This document shows, piece after piece, positions 1 through 11,390 of a stretch of 64,000 nucleotides of DNA; positions within the stretch are counted from its first letter, which is position 1, and every line of letters starts with the position of its first letter. The stretch is from the NCBI GenBank assembly GCA_014898425.1, contig RCSZ01000011.1:2221554-2285553 (forward strand). Direction: 5' to 3'. Source of the DNA: Botryotinia globosa (taxonomy: Eukaryota; Ascomycota; Leotiomycetes; Helotiales; Sclerotiniaceae). Made by a program: the position numbers and the translations under genes. The notes beneath the pieces are model-generated. The model was not told the DNA's origin. It saw only the letters and a program-made list of their open reading frames with translations, and made no database searches.

Positions 1-884
1 GCTAGAGCCTAGGATGGCATGAAGTCAACAATTAAACTTCGTATGTCCGGGTCGATGTCGTATATCATTGGCTTAAACCTTGTTCCTCGTATCTAAGTCT
101 CGCACTAACGTCAATCCATCGAAGCTTCGGGTAGCATCTTTAACCTCATTCTGCGTCGTGTCGTATCGGCAGTGCCGATACGACACATACGAGATATCAA
201 GAATTTTCTCTCAGCATGACCCAGCTTGCAATTGTCATGACCGAAGAAAAAATTGGTCAAATTGGCTCCTTTTCAAGAAGGAATTTGAATTCGTTTTCAT
301 ATTTGAGAAGATTATAATTGGGGAAATAGAGTTTTAACCTATTGAATTGCTCTGACAGACGGTTCCAAGAAGAAACACTGTCTCATTCTTTGGATATCAA
401 AATTTGATCCGGCGAGTCCGGGTGTAGCATTTTGGTGCTCGGCATTTTCTATCCGTCGCGAGCTCAGACATTCAGATCCCCACAAACATCTCTTTTCGTC
501 AAGCCATCCGTACGAGAACCAAGACTTTTAGTAACGTGGTTGTGTACCAGGGCTCAGATCGCTCTTCATGACAATGACGTCTAGGCCAGACATATTTTGG
601 GCAGACCCCTTCTTTTGAGATCAGCGGATAAGCTAGACTCCCCGATTCCGAATCTAGCACAATCGAATAACTGGTTCTGGAATGTCGGCCGTCGGCTATG
701 TGAACTTTATTCAATCTCAAAATCCTAATCAGGTCATTTTCTTTGCTAAATATCTATTTTTGGTATGAGGCTCTGGGTCGGTATGACTTTGAAGGCAAGA
801 ATGTGTTGGCTAAAGCAATTCTCGGGAAACTATTGGAACCATTGAACAGGTACGAGTTATTGTGGGTGGCCCTTCGGTAAGTAG
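1..884. other. Intergenic DNA, no gene recognised
   Basis: Normal-composition DNA left of the first gene. Short open frames occur on both strands (80-337 +, 499-720 -), but none has a recognisable domain, signal peptide or convincing start context. A perfect palindrome lies at 158-186. The right end holds the promoter of the downstream gene. Confidence 0.5.
158..186. repeat. Perfect 14-bp inverted repeat (hairpin/palindrome)
   Basis: Left arm GTGTCGTATCGGCA and right arm TGCCGATACGACAC are exact reverse complements around a single G at 172. The arms are GC-balanced, unlike the AT-rich chance palindromes further right. It could be a dimeric regulator site or a cruciform-forming relic; the sequence does not say which. 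Confidence 0.85.
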
Positions 885-891
885 TATATAA
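885..891 (+). promoter_or_regulatory. TATA box of the secreted repeat-protein gene
   Basis: TATATAA sits 150 bp upstream of the ATG at 1041. This leaves room for a CA/T-rich 5' UTR of about 120 nt, which is typical for highly expressed fungal genes. The ATG context is CGAAATG, with a purine at -3. Confidence 0.5.
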
Positions 892-1040
892 TGTGTCGAC
901 TTCTTCCTCGAAACTTATGATATCAAGCAATCAATTCATCACGTACTTTACGATCACTTCTTTAAAAGTATCCAAATCCGCATCTTCGATCCGACTCAAC
1001 AACACCAGATTAACAAGGAATAATACAATTTCAAATCGAA

Positions 1041-2561
1041 ATGCATTTCCAAGATATTGCATTCGCTCTCTATGTAACTGGAGCATTCGCTGCACCAGCT
1101 GCGTTGAAATCTAGAGATACATGCTCTGATACCTGCAACACTGAGTACAACACCTGCCGAAATGCTCCAGGTGCGAACCGATCCACTTGTGCTTCCAACT
1201 ATACATCATGCCTCGGATATTCTCCGTATGACAGCAATGGGTCTTTCGTCACCCCAACTGCTTGCTCCTCATCAGTAGCATCAACTACAGATTTATCTAC
1301 TACATCATTTGTTACAACGGATATTTGTGTCTCCCAATGTAACGCATCATTCAACACCTGCCGAAGTGCTCCAGGTGCGAACCAATCCACTTGTGCTTCC
1401 AACTATGCATCATGCCTCGGATATTCTCCGTATGACAGCAATGGATCTCTCGTCACTCCAACTGCTTGCTCCTCGTCAGTAGCATCAACTACAGCTTCAA
1501 CCGTTATAACATTACCTACAGCTGATGCTTGTGTCTCCCAATGTAACGCATCATTCAACACCTGCCGAAGTGCTCCAGGTGCGAATCAATCCACTTGTGC
1601 TTCCAACTATGCATCATGCCTCGGATATTCCCCATATGACAGCAATGGATCTCTCGTCACCCCAACTGCTTGCTCAGTAGCATCATCAACCACTACTCAA
1701 GCTGCTTCGTCTGCTACTGCTACGGCTGACGCTTGTGTGTCTAAATGCAACGACTCATACAACTCATGTCGATCTGCTCCAGATGCTAACAGAGCTACAT
1801 GTGCATCTGAGTATGCCACATGTCTTGGATATTCCCCATATGACAGCAATGGATCTCTCGTCACCCCAACTGCTTGCTCAGTAGCATCATCAACCACTAC
1901 TCAAGCCGCTTCGTCTGCTACTGCTACGGCTGACGCTTGTGTTTCTAAATGCAACGACTCATACAACTCATGTCGATCTGCTCCAGATGCTAACAGAGCT
2001 ACATGTGCATCTGAATATGCCACATGTCTTGGATATGTACCTTTTGACAACAGCGGATCCCTCGTTACTCCTACCGCATGCTCAAGTAGCGCCGTTCCTA
2101 CAACAAATGCACCAAGTTCAACACAAGCCCCTCAAGCTTCCGGGACCCCTTCTCCAGATCAAACCTCAATTGTAGAGGGTGTCGAATGGACTATCAAGCA
2201 ATTGATCAGATACTGTTCCGAAGATGGAACTGGATGTGATTACAACTTTGCCATCTCCTACAATGATGAGCGACCTGATGAGAGATGTACCGTCATTCGT
2301 ACGCCAGGAAGTGGTGCTACTACCGAGTCCTGGTATGGAATTCCATGTACTGCAGGGTCTGTAAACACCATCTCTTGGGGAGTTTCTGAGCAGTTTGGTG
2401 CTGAAAATGCTTTTGCTGTTTTGACTGTCACCAACAACGAAGAAAAGACAAATGGTTACTTTGGTGTCGCGAATGTGAACGGAAACCCAGTCACTCCTTC
2501 AAGTCCAGCTGGATCCGGCAACTTTGGAGACATTGGTCCTGAGCCAGTTTATGTCTTCTAA
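1041..2561 (+). CDS. Secreted cysteine-rich repeat protein with C-terminal extracellular domain
   Basis: Intronless 506-aa protein. Residues 1-18 form a signal peptide (hydrophobic core IAFALYVTGAFA, predicted cleavage before AP). Residues 27-347 are five tandem repeats with an exact 68-residue period; their first cysteines fall at 28, 96, 164, 232 and 300. Each repeat has six cysteines spaced C-x3-C-x6-C-x10-C-x6-C-x17-C, with conserved 'CLGYSPYDSNGS' and 'TPTACS' motifs, and is joined to the next by a Ser/Thr/Ala-rich linker likely to be O-glycosylated. Several N-x-S/T sequons occur. Residues about 375-506 form a separate domain with four cysteines (392, 399, 416, 436) and a 'VEWTIKQLIRYCSEDGTGCDYNF' -like start split by two cysteines; its pattern recalls small secreted hypersensitive-response-inducing/Alt a 1-like proteins of ascomycetes, but that link is a resemblance from memory. 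It is presumably a cell-wall or apoplastic protein. There are no stops or RIP damage, so the gene looks functional. A 5' TATA box and the purine at -3 support this start. Confidence 0.93.
   Translation: MHFQDIAFALYVTGAFAAPAALKSRDTCSDTCNTEYNTCRNAPGANRSTCASNYTSCLGYSPYDSNGSFVTPTACSSSVASTTDLSTTSFVTTDICVSQCNASFNTCRSAPGANQSTCASNYASCLGYSPYDSNGSLVTPTACSSSVASTTASTVITLPTADACVSQCNASFNTCRSAPGANQSTCASNYASCLGYSPYDSNGSLVTPTACSVASSTTTQAASSATATADACVSKCNDSYNSCRSAPDANRATCASEYATCLGYSPYDSNGSLVTPTACSVASSTTTQAASSATATADACVSKCNDSYNSCRSAPDANRATCASEYATCLGYVPFDNSGSLVTPTACSSSAVPTTNAPSSTQAPQASGTPSPDQTSIVEGVEWTIKQLIRYCSEDGTGCDYNFAISYNDERPDERCTVIRTPGSGATTESWYGIPCTAGSVNTISWGVSEQFGAENAFAVLTVTNNEEKTNGYFGVANVNGNPVTPSSPAGSGNFGDIGPEPVYVF
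1123..2088 (+). repeat. Coding minisatellite: five 204-bp units
   Basis: Five in-frame 204-bp (68-codon) units encode the Cys-rich repeats. Units 4 and 5 (about 1671-1874 and 1875-2078) are almost identical in DNA, differing at only a few third positions. Units 1-3 are more diverged. This points to a recent duplication of the last unit by unequal crossing-over. Confidence 0.85.
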
Positions 2562-3540
2562 GAGATCGATTGCTTTTCTGTTTTTATGGCGATTTGGAGA
2601 TGAATTGATGAACGATGATATACATGTTTTGCATTAATGTATGATAACACATTCCTTTATGTATTTTTGTGTGAGCGGCATTGGGATGACAGGAGATGAG
2701 GAACTACCTTGCATAGAGCACACTCATTAGATATAATCGTTAGATATAATTATTAGACATAATCAATAACCTTTTTTGCATTTAGCTAAATGGCTCCCTT
2801 CGATCGAATTTTGGATTAATGACTAAACCCTCCTTCCCGCATGTCTCTTTTTGAATGCTCTACCCGTTATGTATGATAAAAAAGGTATGATTAGACTTGT
2901 CACTGTTTCATACATCCAACTTGTGGCCACAATGGCTATCTTAGATCAAGGTACAGCTTGCCAGATCACTTTCCACTCTCACATTATCCCCCACTCTTCA
3001 TGTATTCGGGTAGCTCTATTGTCTGACATGAAATAATACACATCCCCGCTTACACACTTGATGGCACATTTTTTTTAGATGCTTGGCTTGTAGCTGAGCT
3101 CATTGCATAGAGTGCTACCATCCATTCAAAGATCACAATAAGCGTCGGAGGTTGTTCATTATAATATTGCAGTCAGTCGACTCGAGATAATCTTACATTA
3201 AATGAGTCTTTGTGTTCCTTCTAGAAGATCTAGTTGGGTTTAAATTCAGATCAAGATTTGTCAAGCCGGTTGCCATTCCTTGGCATTGAAAAGATATTTA
3301 TAGGAGGATCAAGAGAGCTTCCATCGCCTTAGCCTTGGGGGTTTGAATCTAATGCAAGTACCTGAGATTAAGCTAGTGGAAGTGCGTTGTAGATGAAGTA
3401 TTATTCACCTTGAGTAGAGAGAAGTAAGATTTAATAGAAGAGAATGCTTGCCTGAGGAGATTTATGAAATTGTGGAGAATCAACTGGCATATTATCAGTG
3501 AGAGTCAAATCGACGTTAAAGATCTACAGTGCTTTTAGAA
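2562..3540. other. 3' flank and intergenic DNA
   Basis: Terminator and intergenic region after the secreted-protein gene. An ORF at 2851-3036 + has no recognisable features and I do not call it. Composition is still normal here and turns sharply AT-rich from about 3541. Confidence 0.5.
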
Positions 3541-3902
3541 TATCATATATAAAATAAACCTTCTCTATAATAACAAAGTAAATATTCGAGACAAAGAGAA
3601 ATTCAATGTAAATTCCTATATAAATTATATATATATATATTACAATATTAATAATATATTTATTACTAATAATATATTTTATTCGTTAGTAATAAATTGA
3701 ATTAATACTTTTTATAACTAATTTATTATTGAATTTCAATAAACAAAAAGAAAATATAGATTAAGAAAAGAAAATAAAAGAAATAAATGTAAGAGTTAAA
3801 AGAAGAAGGGAAATAAGTAGGGGAGTTAGAAGATGAGGATAAATAGAGAAACTAAAAAATAAATAAAAAATATTTAATGAAAGTTTAAAAAGGAAAGTAT
3901 TA

Positions 3903-4115
3903 ATTCGAGAAGGATACGAAAGACGTAGTACTCACGTATTATAGATTCTATATGCCTAATTATATTCTATCTAAAGAGCTAGCTATATAGGAAAGTAGTA
4001 GGTCTTATATAGACACTATTGAAAGAGTTAGTCTCTTTCGCATTCGCTTAATTCCCTTTGATATAGTAGTCATTATATTAAAGTCATTCCCTTAAAGTGA
4101 ATACTCTTATAATTA
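3903..4115 (+). repeat. Left copy of boundary inverted repeat (LTR-like)
   Basis: Begins around GAGAAGGATACGAAAG and includes ATTCTATCTAAAGAGCTAGC and GGAAAGTAGTAGG. The reverse complement of 53770-53990 matches it along its length, with mostly transition differences. It lies at the outer edge of the AT-rich block and may be a retroelement LTR. Confidence 0.75.
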
Positions 4116-4344
4116 GAAATTTTGAATAACTTTAATATATAAATTTATTAATTATTAATCGAATTCAATAAATAAACTTTCAACTTTATTTGTGAAATTT
4201 AAGAAATTTCACTAAAACCCTATTAATCAGAATAAATTTTATAATAAATAAATTTTAAATTAATCATTTTAATTTATTAAAACAATCCTTTCAATATAAA
4301 ATTGATTATCTAAGATTTTATTATAATTAACAAAAGAATCACAT

Positions 4345-4462
4345 TACTAATATAAGGGTTATATGAAATAAAAGAGATAATACTTAGGATTAGGTGACAA
4401 GGGCCAATATAATAATCCTTGCTTATCTAATCTATACTAAGCTAATTTAGTATATATATATA
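4345..4462 (+). repeat. Left copy of boundary direct repeat
   Basis: The sequence from about AAATAAAAGAGATAATAC through TTAGGATTAGGTG to CTAAGCTAATTTAGTATATA recurs in the same orientation at 54817-54935. The right copy ends exactly where the AT-rich block gives way to normal DNA, so these may be the LTRs or edges of an old element. Confidence 0.65.
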
Positions 4463-4944
4463 TATAATATATACTAAAAGTATAATAAATACTGTTAATA
4501 AAATAATATTTTGTTTTAAAGCAAAAGCAAAAGTATATTTAGTATGTATATTCTACTAAAAATATATATATATAATCATTTTCAGAAATTCTAATTAGTT
4601 TTATTGATACCTTTTATTTAATATTTATTGATTCTATTTCGTTTTTTTTTAAAAACAAATCAAATATTTAATCATTTTTTCTTCTCCTTTTCTATATTAT
4701 ATTCTTTTACATATAATTCATTTAGAACCTAGTTTGAATTTTATAGAATTCTTTATATAAAAAAGCGATAATAAGAATCTTATATAGAATTCGAGATAAA
4801 TTCGAGATATATAATATTAATAATTAAATATATTTTTATAAACTTAAATAACTCGATTTAATAAAGTAAATATTCAATTTTTTCTAATATTTTGAATAGA
4901 TTTACAAATTATTGCTTGGTTTTTGTATTTTTGTCTATAATACT

Positions 4945-5094
4945 TGTCAAGGTACGGGTAAAGACTTATATTGTATCATAAGGGTTCTAAGTGCTATGAA
5001 AGATTGAGGCCCTATTATAGGAAGTAGGGCACGCTAAGGGCACGCTAAGAGTTCGTGCCTAAGGCACGAAGGCAACGTAGTTGGCGCCGTGATA
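4945..5094 (-). repeat. 150-bp LTR of the chromovirus-2 family (isolated copy)
   Basis: Starts TGTCAAGGTACGGG and ends GGCGCCGTGATA. It is the best-preserved of four copies (others at 16619-16768, 35089-35238 and 41516-41665), each exactly 150 bp. Read on the - strand it begins TATCACGGCGCC (ancestrally TGTCACGGCGCC) and ends TTGACA. Neither flank clearly matches element interior, so it may be a solo LTR or an element truncated by later insertions. Confidence 0.85.
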
Positions 5095-5396
5095 ATACTA
5101 GATATATTATATCTTTAATATAATCTTAACAAAATATATTCTTTAATTTTTTTTAAAAATTATTTATATTATTAATCGAAATAATATTCTGTAAATATAA
5201 TTGTGAATTTAATTATATTAATCGTTTTAAATATTATAGATTTATATCTAATATTATTAATAGGTTTTATTGGATATATTTTGATTACTTGTTTTGCTAT
5301 TAATTCAGATCTAATTTTTAAACATGATATTTTTAATAATTTTATAATTATTTTTATTGCAATATTGAATGATTTCTTAATTCTAGATTTATATAT

Positions 5397-5557
5397 TGTG
5401 AGGGCGCACAGACCCTCCCTGCACGTGACCGGCTATACTAGCCATTTTAGCTAGTCTTTTCAAGTATAAGTTGAAAGCCTCGCTTTCAACTTCCTCTTAG
5501 ATCTTTATTAATAACTAAACCATTAAAACGATTCCTTTTCAGTTTATAATCCTTACA
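5397..5557 (+). repeat. 5' LTR of chromovirus 1 (161 bp)
   Basis: Begins TGTGAGGGCGCACAG and ends AATCCTTACA. It is preceded by TATAT, which reappears after the 3' LTR. It retains more CpG than its surroundings, including GCACGTGACCGG. Confidence 0.95.
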
Positions 5558-6384
5558 GAGTTATTAATCATTCTTCAAATTGAATAGAAATTATTTGTAT
5601 ATGGAGTATATATAAAACAAATCTGAATCGTTTTAAAATTATAATAACTTATAATACTATTTAGGTAAATTTTGAGTTATTTATAGATTTTATATAATAA
5701 GATTAAGTTAATAAAGAAATAATTATTAGGAATATAAGATTATAAGAATTAATAAAATCAGAGATACTATTCAATTTATTATTCTTTAAACGAAATAAAA
5801 CTCTTCAATTAAAACAAATAATAATTGAAAAAGTATATATAAAAGAAGCTATTAAACAAGGAAAATAATTAAAAGTAAATACAAATTAAAATGAGAAAGA
5901 AATGAATTATTTAAATCTTTGAATTCGATTTGAGGAAACAGTTATTATAAGCTTTCAAAAAACAAATTATCTAAACCTCCGAATTCAATTCGAGGAAAAA
6001 GCTAGTATGAATTTTCAAAGAGGAAATCAAATTAAAAATTCCTTATTATTCGAAATAAGCGAATTTGAAATTTTTATTTCAATATATTTTTATTTATTAA
6101 TTATTATTGATTGTTATTATTAAATTAATTTATAAAAAGATATAAATAGTCAAGTTGCTATAAGATAAAGGGATTTCTTATTCTATTTAAATATATTGAA
6201 AGAATTATAGAAGATTATAGTCCAATAAAAGAGATAATTAGAGGTATGGATTGAAAAGGATAAAAAAAGAGAAACAAAAATGATAATAATAGAATATCAA
6301 TTAATAATATTTATATATGGTATTTCGATTGATAATATTGTAAGATTTAATAATCTATAATTCTTTGTAGATGAAAGAATCTTT

Positions 6385-6603
6385 ATGGATATTAGATTAA
6401 GTAAATTATTATTATTAAATATCCAAAATATATTAATTATTATTGGTGTTAGTATTTCATTTATATTGTTTGTAGGATTCTTTTGGGATAAATTTAGGAT
6501 TAGAGTATCTTTATTTTTTGAAGGAGGGAAGATTGATGTTAGATTGTGGATTATGGAGTTAAAAGATTATTTTGTATTAGAAGGTATTTTCGATGTTATA
6601 TAA
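6385..6603 (+). pseudogene. Possible gag remnant of chromovirus 1
   Basis: An open stretch of 72 codons on the element's coding strand, between the 5' LTR and pol. The tail reads FFEGGKIDVRLWIMELKDYF, which resembles the 'F.G....L..WL..L..YF' start of gypsy gag proteins. The N-terminal part is not recognisable. Position fits gag, but the call rests on a weak motif and the frame is probably just a lucky survivor of RIP. Confidence 0.35.
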
Positions 6604-8081
6604 TAGGTAGTATTAGTAAGAAATTATATTGATGGAGGTATTAAAAAACGAATCATATTAGTATAACTATATAGTAATCTTTTAATTATTATAAAATTCG
6701 AGAATTGGAATTTTTTAAAAGATTGATTATTCAGTTAATATAATTTCATTAATATAGATCTAGAAGTTAATCTTCAGATAGTAAAAGTTATTATATTCGA
6801 AAAACAAATAATATAAAACTTTAATAATTATTTTGAATCAATTCTTTAAGATGTTTTGTAGATATATAAGAATCAAATAATAATTATATATTATTTTATA
6901 AAATTAATTAAATCTATTTTTTTATACATCTATATAGATTATAACAAAATACTATCTACAATATTTAAAAAACTAAAAACAATAGTATAAAATATAGAGA
7001 ATTTCCTATATATACAAAAACAATTATTTCCAATTAATAATAAGCAAATAAGATTTAAAAAAGAAAGAAAATCAAATGAGGATATATAATATAATATTTT
7101 CAATTCAATTAGATTTAATAATAATTTATATAAAAAAAAAAGAAAAGAGATAAAATTTCCCAAAATCTTAGTGGAATAAAGAAAAAGATATAAAAAAAAT
7201 AAAATATATTTTAAATATAAAAAAGTAGGTTATTGAATTAATAATTACAAGAATTAATTAATTAATAAAAAAGAAAATAAACAATTAAAAAACGATAACT
7301 TTTTTTGATGATAGGAGTATTGAAACAAAAGGGGGGTAATCATTTTAGAGAAAATTATATTAAATTAAAAAGAAATCTAGGAAAATCTTCAATTATTATT
7401 ATAAAAAAAAACAAAAATTTATATAACTATTGATTATCAAATTCAATATAAAAAATAATAATCTAATATCAAATACCCATTGTTATATAATCAATATACT
7501 CAAATCGAATTGAAAAAATATTATTAATATTAGTTCTAATATAAAAAAAAGAATTATAGCAATTAATAGTATTAGGATTATATGATATAGGATTATCAAT
7601 AGAAATAAAAAATCAATTATATTAATACTATAATTATAAGAATATTATAGATTTCCTTTAATTATTAAATATAAAAAACCTTTTTCAAATAATAATTATT
7701 ATTTATTTAAATAAAAACAAAAATAAAATATTATTTATAGTAATTATCAATTTTATCATAATAACGAATTTCATTTCTTTAGAGATAATAAAACAAATCT
7801 AGTATAAAAAATTAAATATATATTATTTATCAATTAAAAATATAAATAAGAATATTTTAAAATTAGTATTTATTTCAATTTATAAGAAAATCAATTTCGA
7901 ATATTTATTAATCAAAAGCAATATATTATTAAAATTCAGAGTTATATTATTAAAAATAGATAATATTATATTCGAATTTCTATAATTTCAATAATATAAT
8001 TTAAAAATAGATTGGAGGTTAGACAAAATATTCAATAATAATAATTTAGAATTACAAATTATATTAAATATATTTGATTTC

Positions 8082-11000
8082 TTGAATCTTATATATAATA
8101 TAATTAAAAAAGTAGAAACTATATTAGAAAAGGATACAATTATAGTGGTACTATTATTTCTAATACTTATAAATAATAATAGAATAGATTATATAATTAT
8201 TCAAAAAGTATTTAGAAAAATCCCAGATATATATTTGAAATATTCTTTATTATTCAATAAAAAAAAAATAGAAAAATTATTACTCTATAAACCCGAAATT
8301 AATTATAAAATTGTTTTCTAAAAAGATTATTAATCAAAATTTGGGTTACTATATAATTTATTCAAGTATAAACTTAAAATGCTTAGGAAATATATTATAA
8401 AAATACTTACATTAGAATTTATAAAATTATCAAAATCAAAAGTAAAAATATTGTTTTTGTTTATATATAAAAAAAACATTAAGGAATTATATTTATATAT
8501 AGATTTTAAAGATATAAACAATAGTATAATATCAAATTAATATTCTATTCTATTTATTTTAGAAATATTAAACCATCTTAAAAAAACAAAAGTATTTATA
8601 AAACTTAATCTATATAAAATCTACAACTTAATAAGAATTCACCCAGATAATAAATAAAAAATAGTTTTCCATATATATTTTAGATTATTCGAATATTTAG
8701 TATTATTATTTGATTTATATAATACTCCAGTCATTTTTCAAGTATATATCAATTAATGTCTATAAGAATTCATTAATAAATTGATTATTATATATTTGAA
8801 TAATATCTTAATCTACTCGAAAAATAAAGAAGATTATAAATCTCATATAAAACAAATCTTAAAGAAACTATTAGAATAAAAATTATTCTACAAATTTGAA
8901 AAATACTAATTCAATATAAAAAAAATGAAATTCCTAAACTATATTATCTCAAATAAAAAAATTGTTATAAATCAAGCTAAAATTGATTTAATTATAAAAT
9001 AATTAATATTAAAGTTAATATAAAAAATACTATTATTTCTAAGGTTTTATAATTTCTATAAATAGTTTATATTTAATTATAGTAATATTACATTATTAAT
9101 AATAAATAGTACAAAAAAAGGGAAAAAGTTTAAATAAACTAAAAATTGTGAAAAAGTTTTTAATATATTTAAAATCGTTTTTACCAAAACCCCATTACTA
9201 TATCATTTTATTATAATATTAACCTGTTTTTTAGAAACAGATATATCTATTAAAGTATTATATAAAATATTATTATAAATCCAAAAAGATATATATAAAT
9301 ATTTAATTACATTTTATTCCTAAAAGCTAATATTAATAAAAATGAACTATATAATATTCGATTAAGAATTATTTATAATAATAAAATCTATTAAATACTA
9401 ATATTATTTTCTAAAAGGAGTTTAATATCAAATAATCATTATCTTTAATTATAATAATTTAAAGCATTTTATAACCTTTAGAATCCTTATAAAAAGATAA
9501 GCTAAATAAATAATAATATTATTAATAATCGATTATATTATTGTATATAAACCGGAAAAAAAAAACCCCACCGATAACCCCTTAAGAAGAGTGGATTATT
9601 AATATAAGACAATAAAACCAATGTTTTTTCTAAAACTATAAAAACAAATTATAGATTTATTACTATTATTAGATAGTCAATCTAATATACTATACCTAAT
9701 TAAAAATATTATAAAAAGGAAAATCAAGAAAGGCATATTATATACACTTAAAAAATTATAAGAAATGAATAAGAATTGTATTGATACAAAGAAAATCGAA
9801 TTCCTTGTTATACTTCAAATTAAAAAAATATTAAAAAAAAACCTAAATGATACCCAAAAAAGCCTAAAGTAATAACTAAATCTCATCAACTCAATTTAAT
9901 ACTATCAACAATTACACCCTAATTCAATAGAAATTCAATTTAGTTTAAAAGAAGGATTATAATATTATAATAAAATAAGATTATTTATTCTAATAAATAA
10001 AATATTATAAAAAAATCTGATAAAAGAATTCTATAACTCCCCAATCACAAAATATTTCAATAAAAACAAAACAATTAAAACAATAAAAAGAATATTGTAT
10101 TAATAAAAAATAAATATAAATATCAAAGATTATATATACTTATACCTAATTTGTTAATACAATAAATCATTATATATAATAACTATAGAAAAACTAATTT
10201 CAATATCTATCCCAAATAAACTATAGAAAGGTATAATATTGGATTTAATTACAAATCTATTAATATCAAAATCCAAAGCAAATTTCAATAATAAAAAAAA
10301 AGGAAATATACAATTATATTTTATTTATAATATCATATTAAATATAACTTATAAAATAACAAAAAAAACAAAATTCCTATTATACAAAAGAAATATAATA
10401 TTAATTCAATTTACTCACCTTTTTTTAAAAGAAATATTTGTAAAACACAAAATACCAAATTCTATTATTACGGACAAAACAGGTTTATTTATAAATGTAT
10501 TTTGGGCAATATTTATAAAATATTTAAATACAATTTAAAAATTGTTTATAATATTCTATCCACAAATAAATAGTTCAATTAAAAAGTTAAATCAAATTAT
10601 AAAAGTATATCTTAAAATATATATTAATTATAAACAAAACAATTGGATAGATTTATTATATTTGGTAGAATATATATATAATTTGATTTCCATTTTAAAT
10701 ATCAAGTTATTGTTTTTTGAGGTAAATAAAAAAAATATCCTATTATTTCAAATTATTGTAATCACAAATAAAAAACCAAAAGATGTAAAATAATTAGTAA
10801 AAAAATTGAAAGAATTATATTAATAATTAATAAAAGATTTAATATATATATAAGATATACAAACAAAATATTATAATGCAAAATATTGTTTATTATTATT
10901 CAATATTAGAAATTAAATATAATTATTTTACAAAAATCTAATAACAAATCAAAAATATAAAAAGCTAAGACCCAAAAAATTAGAATTTTTTAAAATACTT

Positions 11001-11390
11001 GAAAGTATCGATTTGCAAAACTATCAAATCAAACTTTTAATATTTTATAAATACTATAATATTTTCTATATAAATTTATTAATACTATATAGAATGGCAA
11101 AAAAAATAAATAGGTTCAAAAATATATTAGAATTATCTACAATAGAAATAATTACAAATAAGATTTATAGAGATAAAATATTAGAATAGAAAGTAAAGAG
11201 AATCCTGGATTTAAGAATATATAAGTATTAAAGAAAACTATAATATCAAGTGTATTGAAAAAGCTATTCCTAGAATAAAAATAATTAGTAATTATCAAAA
11301 GATTTGGAGAATTCTAAAAAAGAGATTATAGAATTCCATAAAAAAAAACCTTTTGCTCCAAATGGGATTATAGAAAAATAATTATATCAA
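8082..11390 (+). pseudogene. Chromovirus 1 pol: RT, RNase H, integrase, chromodomain
   Basis: Many stops and a few frame shifts. RT occupies about 8286-9080: KPEINYKIVF, then a 'FGPLYNLSK'-like block, KLNLYKIYNLIRI, GLFEYLV-like RLFEYLV, and YLNNILIYSKN at about 8798-8830. The catalytic YLDD has become YLNN, as G-to-A on the coding strand predicts. The RNase H end is near 9455-9590, with VYKPEKKNP. The integrase core runs 10239-10793: MDLITNLLISK, then SIITDKTGLF, then an acidic position now Lys in QINSSIKKLNQ. The chromodomain lies about 11190-11390, ending in DLENSKKEIIEFHKKKPFAP. RT and integrase identities are firm; the exact limits are not. Confidence 0.9.

Noticed and set aside
80..337. 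85-codon ORF on +
   Set aside because: No domain, signal peptide or start context; composition does not suggest coding.
499..720. 73-codon ORF on -
   Set aside because: No recognisable content; probably chance in intergenic DNA.
893..1114. ORF overlapping the start of the secreted-protein gene
   Set aside because: Lies in the 5' UTR in another frame and has no features.
1199..2175. ORFs on both strands inside the repeat gene (1199-1402, 1697-1897, 1939-2175)
   Set aside because: Repeat-driven shadows of the main 506-aa frame.
5203..5454. 83-codon ORF crossing the 5' LTR of chromovirus 1
   Set aside because: Starts in AT-rich flank and ends in the LTR; an accident of composition.
6939..7163. 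Hydrophobic 74-codon ORF on -
   Set aside because: Antisense to a retroelement; Leu/Ile/Phe richness simply reflects A/T codons, not membrane segments.
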